Below are positions 18,352 through 30,109 of a stretch of DNA of 64,000 nt, piece by piece. Below the pieces are notes generated by a model, which saw only the letters and a program-made list of their open reading frames with translations, was not told the origin of the DNA and ran no database searches. Each line of letters opens with the position of its first letter. The stretch's first letter is position 1. The translations under genes were made by a program, and so were the position numbers. Source of the stretch: Pseudomonas veronii (GTDB lineage: Bacteria; Pseudomonadota; Gammaproteobacteria; Pseudomonadales; Pseudomonadaceae); contig NZ_JYLL01000003.1 of NCBI RefSeq assembly GCF_001439695.1, forward strand, positions 346,411 through 410,410, in the 5' to 3' direction.

Positions 18352-18999
18352 TTACTGGACGCCGAATTGCTCGCGGTACGCCCGTACTGCCGGCAAGTGT
18401 TGCTTGAGCTGCGGATCATCTTCCAGGAACTGCAACACCTGGTTCAACGACACGATGCTCACCACCGGGATGCCGAAATCGCGTTCCACTTCCTGGATCG
18501 CCGACAACTCACCATTGCCACGCTCCTGGCGGTTCAAGGCGATCAACACGCCTGCGGCCTTGGCACCCTCCTGGGAGGCGATGATCTGCATCACTTCACG
18601 GATGGCGGTGCCGGCGGTGATCACGTCGTCGATGATCAGCACGTTGCCGGTGAGCGGTGCGCCCACCAGGCTACCGCCTTCGCCATGGGCCTTGGCTTCC
18701 TTGCGGTTGAAGCACCACGGCAGATCGCGCCCATGGTGTTCGGCCAACGCCACGGCCGTCGCGGCGGCCAGGGGGATGCCCTTGTAGGCCGGACCGAACA
18801 GAACGTCGAAGGAAATACCGCTTTCAACGATGGCTGCCGCGTAGAAACGCCCCAGTTGAGCCAGGGCCGAACCCGAGTTGAACAAGCCGGCATTGAAGAA
18901 ATACGGGCTGGTGCGCCCGGACTTGAGGGTGAACTCACCGAAGCGCAAAACCCCGCGATCGATGGCAAAACGAATGAAATCGCGTTGATACGCCTGCAT
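18352..18999 (-). CDS. pyrE: Orotate phosphoribosyltransferase
   Basis: 215 residues. It converts orotate and PRPP to orotidine 5'-phosphate in UMP synthesis. [16 protein letters not shown] (about 20-35) binds orotate, [14 protein letters not shown] is the PP loop, and [16 protein letters not shown] the PRPP motif with the acidic pair. ATG 18999 gives the normal family length (213 in E. coli). The longer in-frame start at 19020 adds seven atypical residues. Divergent from crc, as in other pseudomonads. Confidence 0.97.
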   Translation of the reverse strand: MQAYQRDFIRFAIDRGVLRFGEFTLKSGRTSPYFFNAGLFNSGSALAQLGRFYAAAIVESGISFDVLFGPAYKGIPLAAATAVALAEHHGRDLPWCFNRKEAKAHGEGGSLVGAPLTGNVLIIDDVITAGTAIREVMQIIASQEGAKAAGVLIALNRQERGNGELSAIQEVERDFGIPVVSIVSLNQVLQFLEDDPQLKQHLPAVRAYREQFGVQ

Positions 19000-19043
19000 G
19001 AAAAAAGCCTCAGATACCACGGATTTAGCTAATTAGGTAGACG

Positions 19044-19060
19044 GCGTGTATCATACACGC
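19044..19060. promoter_or_regulatory. Perfect palindrome in the pyrE/crc divergent promoter
   Basis: GCGTGTAT-C-ATACACGC has two 8-bp arms and a 1-bp centre, inside the 82-bp gap between divergent pyrE and crc. It contains TATCAT on the plus strand and TATGAT on the minus strand, either of which could serve as a -10 element. It is a strong operator candidate; the regulator is unknown. Confidence 0.5.
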
Positions 19061-19081
19061 ACGCGATTTTTGGGGCCATTT

Positions 19082-19861
19082 ATGCGGATCATCAGTGTGA
19101 ACGTTAATGGTATTCAGGCTGCAGTCGAGCGTGGTTTGCTCAGTTGGCTGCAAGCCCAGAATGCCGACGTCATCTGCCTGCAGGACACCCGCGCCTCCGC
19201 CTTTGAACTGGACGATCCAGCCTTCCAACTGGATGGCTACTTCCTTTATGCCTGCGATGCCGAAGTGCCCACCCAAGGTGGCGTGGCTTTGTACTCGCGG
19301 TTGCAACCCAAGGCGGTCATCAGCGGCCTCGGCTTCGAGACAGCCGACCGCTACGGGCGCTACCTGCAAGCCGATTTCGACAAGGTCAGCATCGCGACCT
19401 TGCTGCTTCCTTCGGGGCAGAACGGCGATGAAGACTTGAACCAGAAGTTCAAGCTAATGGACGACTTCGCCCGTTATCTGGATAAACAGCGACGCAAACG
19501 TCGCGAGTACATTTATTGTGGCTCGCTGTACGTGGCGCAACAGAAGCTGGATATCAAGAACTGGCGCGACAGCCAGCAATCCCCGGGTTTCCTGGCGCCG
19601 GAACGGGCCTGGATGGACGAGATTGTCGGCAACATGGGCTATGTCGATGCCCTGCGCGAAGTCAGCCGCGAAGGCGATCAGTACAGCTGGTGGCCAGACA
19701 ACGAACAGGCTGAGATGCTCAACCTGGGCTGGCGTTTCGACTACCAGCTGCTGACCCCAGGCCTGCGTCGCTTTGTGCGCAGCGCACGCCTGCCACGCCA
19801 GCCGCGCTTCTCGCAGCACGCGCCGCTGATCGTGGACTATGACTGGACACTGACCATCTGA
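19082..19861 (+). CDS. crc: Catabolite repression control protein Crc
   Basis: 259 residues, starting MRIISVNVNGIQAAVERGLL, nearly identical over long stretches to the P. aeruginosa Crc sequence as I remember it. It has the endonuclease/exonuclease/phosphatase fold, but Crc is not a nuclease. It acts with Hfq on A-rich mRNA motifs to block translation of genes for less-preferred carbon sources, and is relieved by small RNAs such as CrcZ. The amine and amino-acid genes at the left of this window are the kind of target it controls. ATG 19082 gives the family start; an in-frame ATG twelve codons earlier falls in the palindrome region. Confidence 0.97.
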   Translation: MRIISVNVNGIQAAVERGLLSWLQAQNADVICLQDTRASAFELDDPAFQLDGYFLYACDAEVPTQGGVALYSRLQPKAVISGLGFETADRYGRYLQADFDKVSIATLLLPSGQNGDEDLNQKFKLMDDFARYLDKQRRKRREYIYCGSLYVAQQKLDIKNWRDSQQSPGFLAPERAWMDEIVGNMGYVDALREVSREGDQYSWWPDNEQAEMLNLGWRFDYQLLTPGLRRFVRSARLPRQPRFSQHAPLIVDYDWTLTI

Positions 19862-19875
19862 GGTCTTTGCCCAGG

Positions 19876-19912
19876 CACAAAAAAAACCGACATCGCTGTC
19901 GGTTTTTTTGTG
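19876..19912. terminator. Bidirectional intrinsic terminator of crc and the DUF4870 gene
   Basis: CACAAAAAAAACCGAC, a 6-base loop and GTCGGTTTTTTTGTG form a stem with T-tracts on both strands, between convergent genes. Confidence 0.9.
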
Positions 19913-19921
19913 CGCGCCTGG

Positions 19922-20290
19922 TTACTTGATCAGCCGCCAGGTCCATGGGTAGCGGTAGGCCGTGCCGTTGTTGGCCTTGATCCCGCCAATGATCGTCAGC
20001 ACCAGCGCCGCGACCACCAGGATCAACATCAACAGGAAGCCGATCACCACGAACCCCAGCACCATGCAGACCAGCCAGGCAATGGCCACGGTGATCTGAA
20101 AATTCAGGGCTTCCTTGCCCTGATCATCGATCAGCGGGTCCATGTCCTTCTTGATCTGCCACAGGATCAGCGGCCCCAACAGGCTGCCGAAAGGGAACAC
20201 CAGGCCCAGAAACGCCGCGAAGTGACACAACATCGCCCATTGGCGGACTTCCTTGGACGGTGCCGGAACCGGCAATTGACTGTCACTCAT
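19922..20290 (-). CDS. DUF4870-domain small membrane protein
   Basis: 122 residues. Two to three hydrophobic segments (about 18-45, 65-85 and 87-108) flank DMDPLIDDQGKEALNFQITV, the DPLIDxQGKEALNFQ signature of DUF4870 (Tic20-like) proteins. Inner membrane location is expected; the function is unknown. It starts 22 bases after the rph stop on the same strand and is probably its operon partner. Confidence 0.85.
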   Translation of the reverse strand: MSDSQLPVPAPSKEVRQWAMLCHFAAFLGLVFPFGSLLGPLILWQIKKDMDPLIDDQGKEALNFQITVAIAWLVCMVLGFVVIGFLLMLILVVAALVLTIIGGIKANNGTAYRYPWTWRLIK

Positions 20291-20312
20291 GGCGTTTCTC
20301 CTTGAAGCCGGT

Positions 20313-21035
20313 TCAGTCGGCCAGCGCGGCGTTCTGCAGCTCGAAAATCTCGGTCATGCCTTTCTGCGCCAGCGCCAGCATGGCATTCAGCTCAGACGGC
20401 TGGAATGGCGCACCTTCGGCGGTGCCCTGCACTTCGATGAAACCACCGGTGCTGGTCATCACCACGTTCAGGTCGGTCTCGGCGGCCGAGTCTTCCAGGT
20501 AATCCAGGTCCAGCACCGGCTCGCCCTGGTACATGCCCACCGACACAGCGGCGATCATCTGCTTGAGCGGGTCGCCGGCTTTCAGGCCGCCACGCTTCTT
20601 GATCACTTTCAACGCGTCGACCAGCGCAACCATGGCACCGGTGATGGAGGCAGTGCGCGTGCCGCCGTCGGCCTGGATCACGTCGCAGTCGACGTACAGG
20701 GTCACGTCGCCCAGCTTGGACATGTCCAGGGCAGCACGCAGCGAACGGCCGATCAGGCGCTGGATTTCCAGGGTACGGCCGCCTTGCTTGCCACGGCTGG
20801 CTTCACGCTGGTTACGCTCGCCAGTGGCGCGCGGCAGCATGCCGTATTCGGCGGTCAACCAACCCTGGCCCTGGCCCTTGAGGAAACGCGGCACGCCGTT
20901 TTCGACGCTGACGGTGCAGATCACCTTGGTATCGCCAAACTCGACCAGTACAGATCCCTCGGCGTGTTTGGTGTAGTTGCGGGTGATGCGGATCGAGCGG
21001 AGCTGATCGGCAGCGCGACCACTTGGACGTTTCAT
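20313..21035 (-). CDS. rph: Ribonuclease PH
   Basis: 240-residue phosphorolytic 3'-5' exoribonuclease that trims tRNA 3' ends. [20 protein letters not shown] is the family start. [19 protein letters not shown] carries the phosphate-site arginines, [19 protein letters not shown] the catalytic Asp region, and [19 protein letters not shown] the metal ligands. ATG 21035 is chosen over an in-frame start 13 codons upstream. Divergent from yicC across about 230 bp, where no RNA gene was seen. Confidence 0.97.
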   Translation of the reverse strand: MKRPSGRAADQLRSIRITRNYTKHAEGSVLVEFGDTKVICTVSVENGVPRFLKGQGQGWLTAEYGMLPRATGERNQREASRGKQGGRTLEIQRLIGRSLRAALDMSKLGDVTLYVDCDVIQADGGTRTASITGAMVALVDALKVIKKRGGLKAGDPLKQMIAAVSVGMYQGEPVLDLDYLEDSAAETDLNVVMTSTGGFIEVQGTAEGAPFQPSELNAMLALAQKGMTEIFELQNAALAD

Positions 21036-21264
21036 AGGGGATACCTGTACGGAGGACGAAAAACTGCCGAGCATTATAGAGCCGCGAGCCGATTCGGGGC
21101 ACGTCTAAAAAATTCGGTTACGAATCGTCGACTGGCGGTGCTTTGTCAGTGCCAGGGTTTGGGGCCAATCGCCCCACTGCGCTACACTCCTGCGCCTTCG
21201 CAGCCTGTCGGCTTCAATTTACCCATCAGCCCGCCATCGCGGGACTGCAACGCGAGGTACCTCC

Positions 21265-22759
<1,495 letters not shown>

Positions 22760-22771
22760 TCAGCTCTTCCC

Positions 22772-22814
22772 AAAACCGCTGCGAGGGCCTTACATTGGCA
22801 CTTGCAGCGGTTTT
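22772..22814 (+). terminator. Intrinsic terminator after gmk
   Basis: AAAACCGCTGC and GCAGCGGTTTT form an 11-bp stem with a 21-base loop. A second, imperfect stem with six Ts follows at about 22834-22862 (ATCAGCG / CGCTGGTGAT). Together they suggest that rpoZ-spoT has its own promoter in the remaining A/T-rich stretch. Confidence 0.65.
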
Positions 22815-22926
22815 GCGAGAGCCTGGGGAAAATCAGCGCTTCCCTAAACGCTGGTGATTTTTTAAACTGTTTAGTCCGCTCGCCCAACCGGGCAGCGCGC
22901 ATCTTGCATTCGCTCCGAGGAATACC

Positions 22927-23190
22927 ATGGCCCGCGTAACCGTTGAAGACTGCCTAGAACACGTGGATAACCGCTTTGAGCTGGTCATGCTCTCTACCAA
23001 GCGTGCCCGTCAACTGGCCACTGGCGGCAAAGAGCCCCTGGTCCAGTGGGAAAACGACAAGCCTACCGTTGTCGCTCTGCGCGAAATCGCTGAAGGCCTG
23101 ATGAGCTACGAGTTCATCGCCAACGCCGAGATCGTTGAAGACGAACCGCTGTTTGCAGCGTTCGAGGACGAGTCCAACGAGGCCGTCTAA
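22927..23190 (+). CDS. rpoZ: RNA polymerase omega subunit
   Basis: 87 residues: [34 protein letters not shown] and [13 protein letters not shown] are the conserved omega segments. Omega assists beta' folding and forms one of the ppGpp sites on RNA polymerase, which fits its place directly before spoT. GAGGAA precedes the ATG. Confidence 0.98.
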   Translation: MARVTVEDCLEHVDNRFELVMLSTKRARQLATGGKEPLVQWENDKPTVVALREIAEGLMSYEFIANAEIVEDEPLFAAFEDESNEAV

Positions 23191-23250
23191 GCCTATGCCT
23201 GGTCGACGTAGCACGGCGCGGTGTCAACGCACGCGGCAGGAGTCCATCCT

Positions 23251-25356
<2,106 letters not shown>

Positions 25357-25380
25357 CCCACCTCTTACAAGGAGTCATTC

Positions 25381-25761
25381 ATGACCAAGACTGTTATCAC
25401 CAGCGACAAAGCCCCAGCCGCCATCGGCACCTACTCCCAGGCGATCAAGGCGGGCAACACCGTCTACATGTCCGGCCAGATCCCACTGGACCCAAAGACC
25501 ATGGAACTGGTTGAAGGCTTCGAAGCACAAACCGTACAGGTCTTCGAAAACCTCAAGTCGGTCGCCGAAGCCGCCGGCGGTTCGTTCAAGGACATCGTCA
25601 AGCTGAACATCTTCCTCACCGACCTGAGCCACTTCGCCAAGGTCAACGAGATCATGGGCAAGTACTTCGAACAGCCTTACCCAGCCCGCGCCGCTATCGG
25701 CGTCGCTGCCCTGCCAAAGGGCGCACAGGTTGAGATGGACGCGATTCTGGTCATCGAGTAA
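25381..25761 (+). CDS. ridA: RidA-family enamine/imine deaminase
   Basis: 126 residues of the YjgF/YER057c/UK114 family: [30 protein letters not shown] and [20 protein letters not shown] carry the conserved Tyr, Asn/Arg (R in PARAAIGV) and Glu. Family members hydrolyse reactive 2-aminoacrylate-type imines released by PLP enzymes, protecting branched-chain and other pathways. AAGGAG precedes the ATG. A perfect terminator hairpin follows. Confidence 0.95.
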   Translation: MTKTVITSDKAPAAIGTYSQAIKAGNTVYMSGQIPLDPKTMELVEGFEAQTVQVFENLKSVAEAAGGSFKDIVKLNIFLTDLSHFAKVNEIMGKYFEQPYPARAAIGVAALPKGAQVEMDAILVIE

Positions 25762-25767
25762 AACACC

Positions 25768-25793
25768 CGGCGCAGCCTCCACAGGCTGCGCCG
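25768..25793 (+). terminator. Hairpin terminator after ridA
   Basis: CGGCGCAGCCT and AGGCTGCGCCG form a perfect 11-bp stem with a CCAC loop, followed within six bases by a short T-rich run. Confidence 0.75.
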
Positions 25794-25814
25794 ACTTCGT
25801 TTTAAAAGGATTTC

Positions 25815-26561
25815 ATGATGCGCAAAGCGCTTGTAGCCTCTTCGTTGCTCGCCCTGTTGCTCGGCGGCTGTGCCAGCAACCCCGCCGACCTGGATGTGAG
25901 CGGCACCTGGATCAACCAGGTTGCCATCGACGCGGCAGCCAAGGGCGGCCCTTTGCGTGAAGCACTGCAGAGCTTTGGCCCGAACCTCGAGTGGGACGTC
26001 AACACCAAGGCCCTGCAGGCCCGCTACTACAACGGTTTTGAAGTAGCGGAAGGCAAGTTGCTCGGTGAGAAGCCCGGTGCCTGGAGCGTCGACTTCTACG
26101 GCAGCGCCGCCACCGATCTCAAGCGCAAAGGTCGGCAACTGCTGCAAGTGGCCAACGACAACGAGCCCGAACAGCTGTTTGCCCGCGCCAAGGAACCTGC
26201 ACCGGAAGGCGCGCCATTGGGCGCCAACTTCGAGCGCGCGCTGTACGCCGCTTATATGGGCGGCGACTGGAAAATCGCCAACGGCAATGGCGAAGGCGCC
26301 ACCGTGCAGTTCCAGGCCAACGGCCAAGTGGCCGGCTTGCCGGGCGCCGATCGATATTCGTTATGCCTGGCGGGTGATTGCGCCTCCATGAGCGGCGGCT
26401 ACGACAGCATGTGGTTGCAGCGCAACGGCGTGGGCAATGCGTGGATCTTTGCCCGCAAGGGCAAGCAGCTGGAAATCTTCCAGGCGATCAATACCTCGCA
26501 GGCCGACGAAGTGCCCTCGTTTACACCGGGGCCACGCCAGTGGCTGCTTGAAAAACAATAA
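25815..26561 (+). CDS. Hypothetical lipoprotein
   Basis: 248 residues. A lipoprotein signal (MMRKALVASSLLALLLGGCA) with lipobox LGGC at about residues 16-19 predicts membrane anchoring. The mature part is soluble, with a repeated DWKIANGNGEGATVQFQANG-type beta pattern and two Cys in YSLCLAGDCAS that could form a disulfide. I do not recognise a functional domain. Similar lipoproteins occur after ridA in other pseudomonads. AAGGA lies four bases before the first ATG and seven before the second (25818), which is equally plausible. Confidence 0.75.
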   Translation: MMRKALVASSLLALLLGGCASNPADLDVSGTWINQVAIDAAAKGGPLREALQSFGPNLEWDVNTKALQARYYNGFEVAEGKLLGEKPGAWSVDFYGSAATDLKRKGRQLLQVANDNEPEQLFARAKEPAPEGAPLGANFERALYAAYMGGDWKIANGNGEGATVQFQANGQVAGLPGADRYSLCLAGDCASMSGGYDSMWLQRNGVGNAWIFARKGKQLEIFQAINTSQADEVPSFTPGPRQWLLEKQ

Positions 26562-26582
26562 CCGTCATCCCACAGACCTGAA

Positions 26583-26680
26583 TGTGGGAGGGGCGCTGCG
26601 ACGATTCGACTTGCTCCCGATCGCGGTGCATCAGCCACTACAACCGTGGCTGACAAAGCAAACCCCCTCCCACCTTTTCT
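26583..26680. repeat. Degenerate REPIN
   Basis: AATGTGGGAGGGG at the left and CCCCCTCCCACCTTTT at the right are the remains of an inverted REP pair of the GTGGGAGGGGGC family. The TTGC cores have decayed. It lies between the convergent lipoprotein and epimerase genes. Confidence 0.65.
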
Positions 26681-26689
26681 GACCGCGGC

Positions 26690-27541
26690 TCAGCCCTTCA
26701 GGATGGCCGCGTAGCCTTCGCGATAACTCGGATACGTCGGCACCCAGCCCAACGCCTTGGCCCGGGCATTGCTGCATTGCTTGCTCCCGGCGCGGCGCAC
26801 ACTGGCGTCATCGGACCATTGCGTCACACCCAGGTACTCACGCAACCAGGCCACCACCTCGGCCAACGGCGCCGGTGCGTCATCGACACCGATATAGATC
26901 CGATCCAGCGAACCGCCCTGCTCCACATGCCGCAATAAAAACGCCAGCAGGCCAGCCGCATCATCGACGTGGATCCGGTTGCCATATAAAGGCGGATCGA
27001 TCGCCACGCGATAACCCTGGCGCACCTGCGTCAGCAGCCACTCGCGGCCCGGCCCGTAAATCCCGGTCAAGCGCACGATGCTCGCCGCAATGCCGCTGTT
27101 CAGCGCGATTTGCTCGGCTTCCAGCATCACCTGCCCGGAATAGCCTTTTGCCTGGGTCTCGGACGTTTCGTCGACCCATTCGCCCTGCTGCTGCCCATAC
27201 ACACTGCTGCTGGACACAAACAGCAGATGCTTGGGCTCCTGGCCGTAATCCTTCAACCACTCCAACACATGCTGCAACCCCTGCACATAAGCGGCGCGAT
27301 AACCGGCTTCGTCGTGATCCGTCGCCGCCGCGCAATACACCAGGTAATCCACCCCGCCGATCGGCCAGGTGTCAGGGCAATCCTTATTGAACAGGTCACC
27401 GGCAATGCCGATCACGCCATCGGGCAGGCGCGAAATATCGCGCCGCAGGCCATGAACCTCCCATTCCGAGGCGAGCAATTGGCTGGCCAGCCGACTCCCC
27501 ACATCGCCACAACCGGCAATCACAACAGAAGGCGCAGACAT
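26690..27541 (-). CDS. NAD(P)-dependent epimerase/dehydratase-like protein (SDR family)
   Basis: 283 residues of an extended short-chain dehydrogenase fold. The Rossmann motif VVIAGCGDVGSRLASQLLAS is at about residues 6-25, FVSSSSVYGQQQGEW the Ser/Tyr region, and YGNRIHVDDAAGLLAFLL the substrate-side segment. The Tyr of the usual YxxxK is not in the standard spacing (GYSGQVMLEAEQ), so catalysis may differ. The fold and length resemble YeeZ-type proteins; the substrate is unknown. ATG 27541 has CGGAG seven bases upstream; the in-frame GTG one codon earlier is less suitable. Divergent from exbB. Confidence 0.82.
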   Translation of the reverse strand: MSAPSVVIAGCGDVGSRLASQLLASEWEVHGLRRDISRLPDGVIGIAGDLFNKDCPDTWPIGGVDYLVYCAAATDHDEAGYRAAYVQGLQHVLEWLKDYGQEPKHLLFVSSSSVYGQQQGEWVDETSETQAKGYSGQVMLEAEQIALNSGIAASIVRLTGIYGPGREWLLTQVRQGYRVAIDPPLYGNRIHVDDAAGLLAFLLRHVEQGGSLDRIYIGVDDAPAPLAEVVAWLREYLGVTQWSDDASVRRAGSKQCSNARAKALGWVPTYPSYREGYAAILKG

Positions 27542-27630
27542 CACAAAACTCCGTACTGAAAGGTCTAGATTAGCCGTCGCAAGAGACCAGCGGCCAGAAA
27601 AAGGACAAATAAAGTTACTGTATTACTTCT

Positions 27631-27649
27631 GTTAACAAGAATTACTTGC
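27631..27649. promoter_or_regulatory. Candidate Fur box / promoter of exbB-exbD-tonB
   Basis: The 19-mer GTTAACAAGAATTACTTGC matches a GATAATGAGAATCATTATC Fur-type consensus at 12 of 19 positions. It abuts an extended -10-like TGCAATAAT (27648-27655). Iron regulation of TonB systems is well known; this site is inferred from similarity and place. Confidence 0.4.
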
Positions 27650-27730
27650 AATAATAACGACCCATTTGTCCTCGACCTCGCAGGGTCTGGAAGGACGATC
27701 ACTCATTTTTTTCTCTCAGGTCCGGCCAGC

Positions 27731-28702
27731 ATGACACGTAATACACACCCCGCTTCGCCAACCAAACTTCACAGTCCATCCCGCGCCTGGCGTGCGATTG
27801 CGGCGCTGCTGTTCAGCGTACTGCTGGCACCGACCGCCGCATTCGCTGATGCCACCGCGCCGGCGGCTCCTGCTGCCGCTGAACAAAATGCCACCGCCGC
27901 CCCTGCGGTGCCGGCCGCCACAGACCCAGCCCAGGCTGCAGCGCCGGCCACCGCCGACGAGCCCGGCGTAGTGCTGGAAGAAAACAACACCCTTGGCATG
28001 GCCCACGACCTGTCGCCATGGGGCATGTACCAAAACGCTGACGTGGTGGTGAAAGCCGTGATGATCGGCCTGGCCATCGCCTCGATCATCACTTGGACCA
28101 TCTGGATCGCCAAAGGCTTCGAACTGCTGGGCGCCAAGCGCCGCCTGCGCAGCGAGATCGTCCACCTGAAAAAGGCCACCACCCTCAAGGAAGCCAGCGA
28201 AACGGCGACCAAGAAGGGCACCCTGGCCAATACGCTGGTACACGACGCGCTGGAAGAAATGCGCCTGTCGGCCAATACCCGCGAAAAAGAGGGCATCAAG
28301 GAGCGCGTGGCATTCCGTCTCGAGCGCCTGGTGGCAGCCTGCGGTCGTAACATGAGCAACGGCACCGGCGTGCTGGCGACCATCGGTTCCACCGCGCCGT
28401 TCGTCGGTCTGTTCGGCACCGTGTGGGGCATCATGAACAGCTTCATCGGCATCGCCAAAACCCAGACCACCAACCTCGCCGTCGTCGCTCCCGGCATCGC
28501 CGAAGCCTTGCTGGCGACCGCCCTGGGCCTGGTTGCCGCGATTCCCGCGGTGGTGATCTACAACGTCTTCGCCCGTTCGATTGCCGGCTACAAGGCCCAG
28601 GTATCGGACGCGTCGGCAGAAGTCCTGCTGCTGGTCAGCCGCGACCTCGATCACCTGCCTTCCGAGCGCAGCTCGCAACCGCACATGGTGAAAGTGGGGT
28701 AA
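27731..28702 (+). CDS. exbB: TonB-system proton channel protein ExbB
   Basis: 323 residues. An N-terminal signal-like segment and a long Ala/Pro-rich periplasmic stretch (about 30-80) precede the MotA/TolQ/ExbB proton channel domain. Transmembrane segments are at about residues 110-130, 208-235 and 255-280; the latter two include GVLATIGSTAPFVGLFGTVW and LLATALGLVAAIPAVVIYN, the family signatures. ExbB with ExbD uses the proton motive force to energise TonB. exbD follows after six bases. Confidence 0.96.
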   Translation: MTRNTHPASPTKLHSPSRAWRAIAALLFSVLLAPTAAFADATAPAAPAAAEQNATAAPAVPAATDPAQAAAPATADEPGVVLEENNTLGMAHDLSPWGMYQNADVVVKAVMIGLAIASIITWTIWIAKGFELLGAKRRLRSEIVHLKKATTLKEASETATKKGTLANTLVHDALEEMRLSANTREKEGIKERVAFRLERLVAACGRNMSNGTGVLATIGSTAPFVGLFGTVWGIMNSFIGIAKTQTTNLAVVAPGIAEALLATALGLVAAIPAVVIYNVFARSIAGYKAQVSDASAEVLLLVSRDLDHLPSERSSQPHMVKVG

Positions 28703-28708
28703 TCGGCC

Positions 28709-29134
28709 ATGGGCCTGCATTTGAATCAAGGCGACGACGAACTCGTCGAGAACCACGAAATCAACGTCACGCCGTTTATCGACGTGATGCTGGTGCTGCT
28801 GATCATCTTCATGGTGGCGGCCCCCTTGGCCACCGTGGATATCAAGGTCGACCTGCCCGCCTCCAGCGCCAAACCCGCGCCGCGGCCGGAGAAGCCGATT
28901 TTCCTCAGCGTCAAGGCGGACCAGCGCCTGTTCCTGGGCGAAGAAGAAGTCAAAGCCGAAACCCTGGGGCCGGCGCTCGACGCCAAGACCCAAGGCAAGA
29001 AAGACACGACGATCTTCTTCCAGGCCGACAAAGGCGTGGACTACGGCGACCTGATGAGCGTGATGGATGCCCTGCGGGCAGCCGGCTACCTCAAGGTCGG
29101 CCTGGTCGGACTTGAGACGGCAGCCAAAAAATGA
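28709..29134 (+). CDS. exbD: TonB-system accessory protein ExbD
   Basis: 141 residues. One transmembrane segment near residues 20-42 (INVTPFIDVMLVLLIIFMVA) carries the essential Asp for proton movement, followed by a periplasmic domain. Its stop overlaps the tonB start by four bases (ATGA), pointing to translational coupling. Confidence 0.96.
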   Translation: MGLHLNQGDDELVENHEINVTPFIDVMLVLLIIFMVAAPLATVDIKVDLPASSAKPAPRPEKPIFLSVKADQRLFLGEEEVKAETLGPALDAKTQGKKDTTIFFQADKGVDYGDLMSVMDALRAAGYLKVGLVGLETAAKK

Positions 29135-29880
29135 TCACGACGCGCCACAAACTGACGCGTTATGGCACCAGCCTCGCCGTCGTGCTGGGCGTGCATGCCA
29201 TCGCGATTGCCATCGCGCTCCACTGGTCGGCGCCGCGCACGGTCCAGCTGCCACCGGCGGCCATGGTCATCGACCTGGCGCCGATGCCCGCCCCGCCGCC
29301 GCCGGCACCGCCCAAGGTGGTCACGCCGCCGCAGCCGCCCGCCCCGGTGGAAGAGCTGCCGCTGCCGAAACTGGCCGAGGCGCCCAAGCCGACGATCCAG
29401 GTGCCCAAGCCGGTCAAGCCCAAGCCGAAACCCCAGCCGCCCAAACCGGAGGAGAAAAAGCCCGAGCCGCCCAAGGAGAAACCTTCCGAGACGCCACCAA
29501 GCGACACGCCGCCGACCAATACACCGGCGGAAAAATCGGCCCAGCCCGCACCGGGCCCGTCGCCGCAACAGGTCGCCGCCAAAGCCTCCTGGGAAGGCGC
29601 CCTGCTGGCGCACTTGCAGAAGTACAAAAAGTACCCGCAAAGCGCGCAGAACAGTGGCAAGGAAGGCATGAATCGCTTGCGCTTCGTGGTCGATGCCGAA
29701 GGCAATGTGCTGTCCTACGAGTTGGTGGGCCGCTCCGGCAACGCCGACCTGGACCGCGCCACCCTGGACATGATCCGTCGCGCCCAGCCATTGCCCAAGC
29801 CACCGGCCGACATGGTGAAAAGCGGCAGCATCGAGATCGTCGCGCCGTTCGTTTACAACATCGAGAAGCGTCGCCGCTAA
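29131..29880 (+). CDS. tonB: TonB energy transducer
   Basis: 249 residues. N-terminal membrane anchor at about 12-32 (LAVVLGVHAIAIAIALHWSA), a long Pro/Lys-rich periplasm-spanning region (about 45-150, Glu-Pro and Lys-Pro repeats), then the TonB C-terminal domain (about 165-249) with KYPQSAQ, GMNRLRFVVDAEGNV and SGNADLDRATLDMIRRAQPLP. It drives outer-membrane receptor transport of siderophores and vitamins. Third gene of the exbBD-tonB operon and followed by a REPIN. Confidence 0.95.
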   Translation: MITTRHKLTRYGTSLAVVLGVHAIAIAIALHWSAPRTVQLPPAAMVIDLAPMPAPPPPAPPKVVTPPQPPAPVEELPLPKLAEAPKPTIQVPKPVKPKPKPQPPKPEEKKPEPPKEKPSETPPSDTPPTNTPAEKSAQPAPGPSPQQVAAKASWEGALLAHLQKYKKYPQSAQNSGKEGMNRLRFVVDAEGNVLSYELVGRSGNADLDRATLDMIRRAQPLPKPPADMVKSGSIEIVAPFVYNIEKRRR

Positions 29881-29896
29881 AGGCACGCGCAGGGCT

Positions 29897-29987
29897 ATGT
29901 GAGAGGGGGCTTGCTCCCGATGACGGTACATCAGTCGACACGTCCTCGACTGACCCATCGCTATCGGGAGCAAGCCCCTTCCCACAT
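29897..29987. repeat. REPIN
   Basis: Inverted REP pair of the GTGAGAGGGGGCTTGCTCCC type, left arm 29897 and right arm ending at CCCACAT 29987. It lies between tonB and the oxyR promoter, both rightward. Confidence 0.85.
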
Positions 29988-30034
29988 CGGGTTTTATCGC
30001 TTCAGCAAAATCTCGCACATTCCCCGCTCAATCC

Positions 30035-30063
30035 TTATCAAAGTTCTGATAACGTGTGTCTAT
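30035..30063. promoter_or_regulatory. Palindrome and OxyR half-site upstream of oxyR
   Basis: TTATCA-N6-TGATAA (30035-30052) is a perfect inverted repeat. It overlaps ATAA-N7-CTAT (30049-30063), one mismatch from the ATAG-N7-CTAT half-site bound by OxyR. The sites lie 47-75 bases before the oxyR start, a position suited to autoregulation. Confidence 0.45.
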
Positions 30064-30109
30064 CGATTGCAGCCGGTATGCTTGGCTCGCAACCTCATGG
30101 ACGCCCGCT

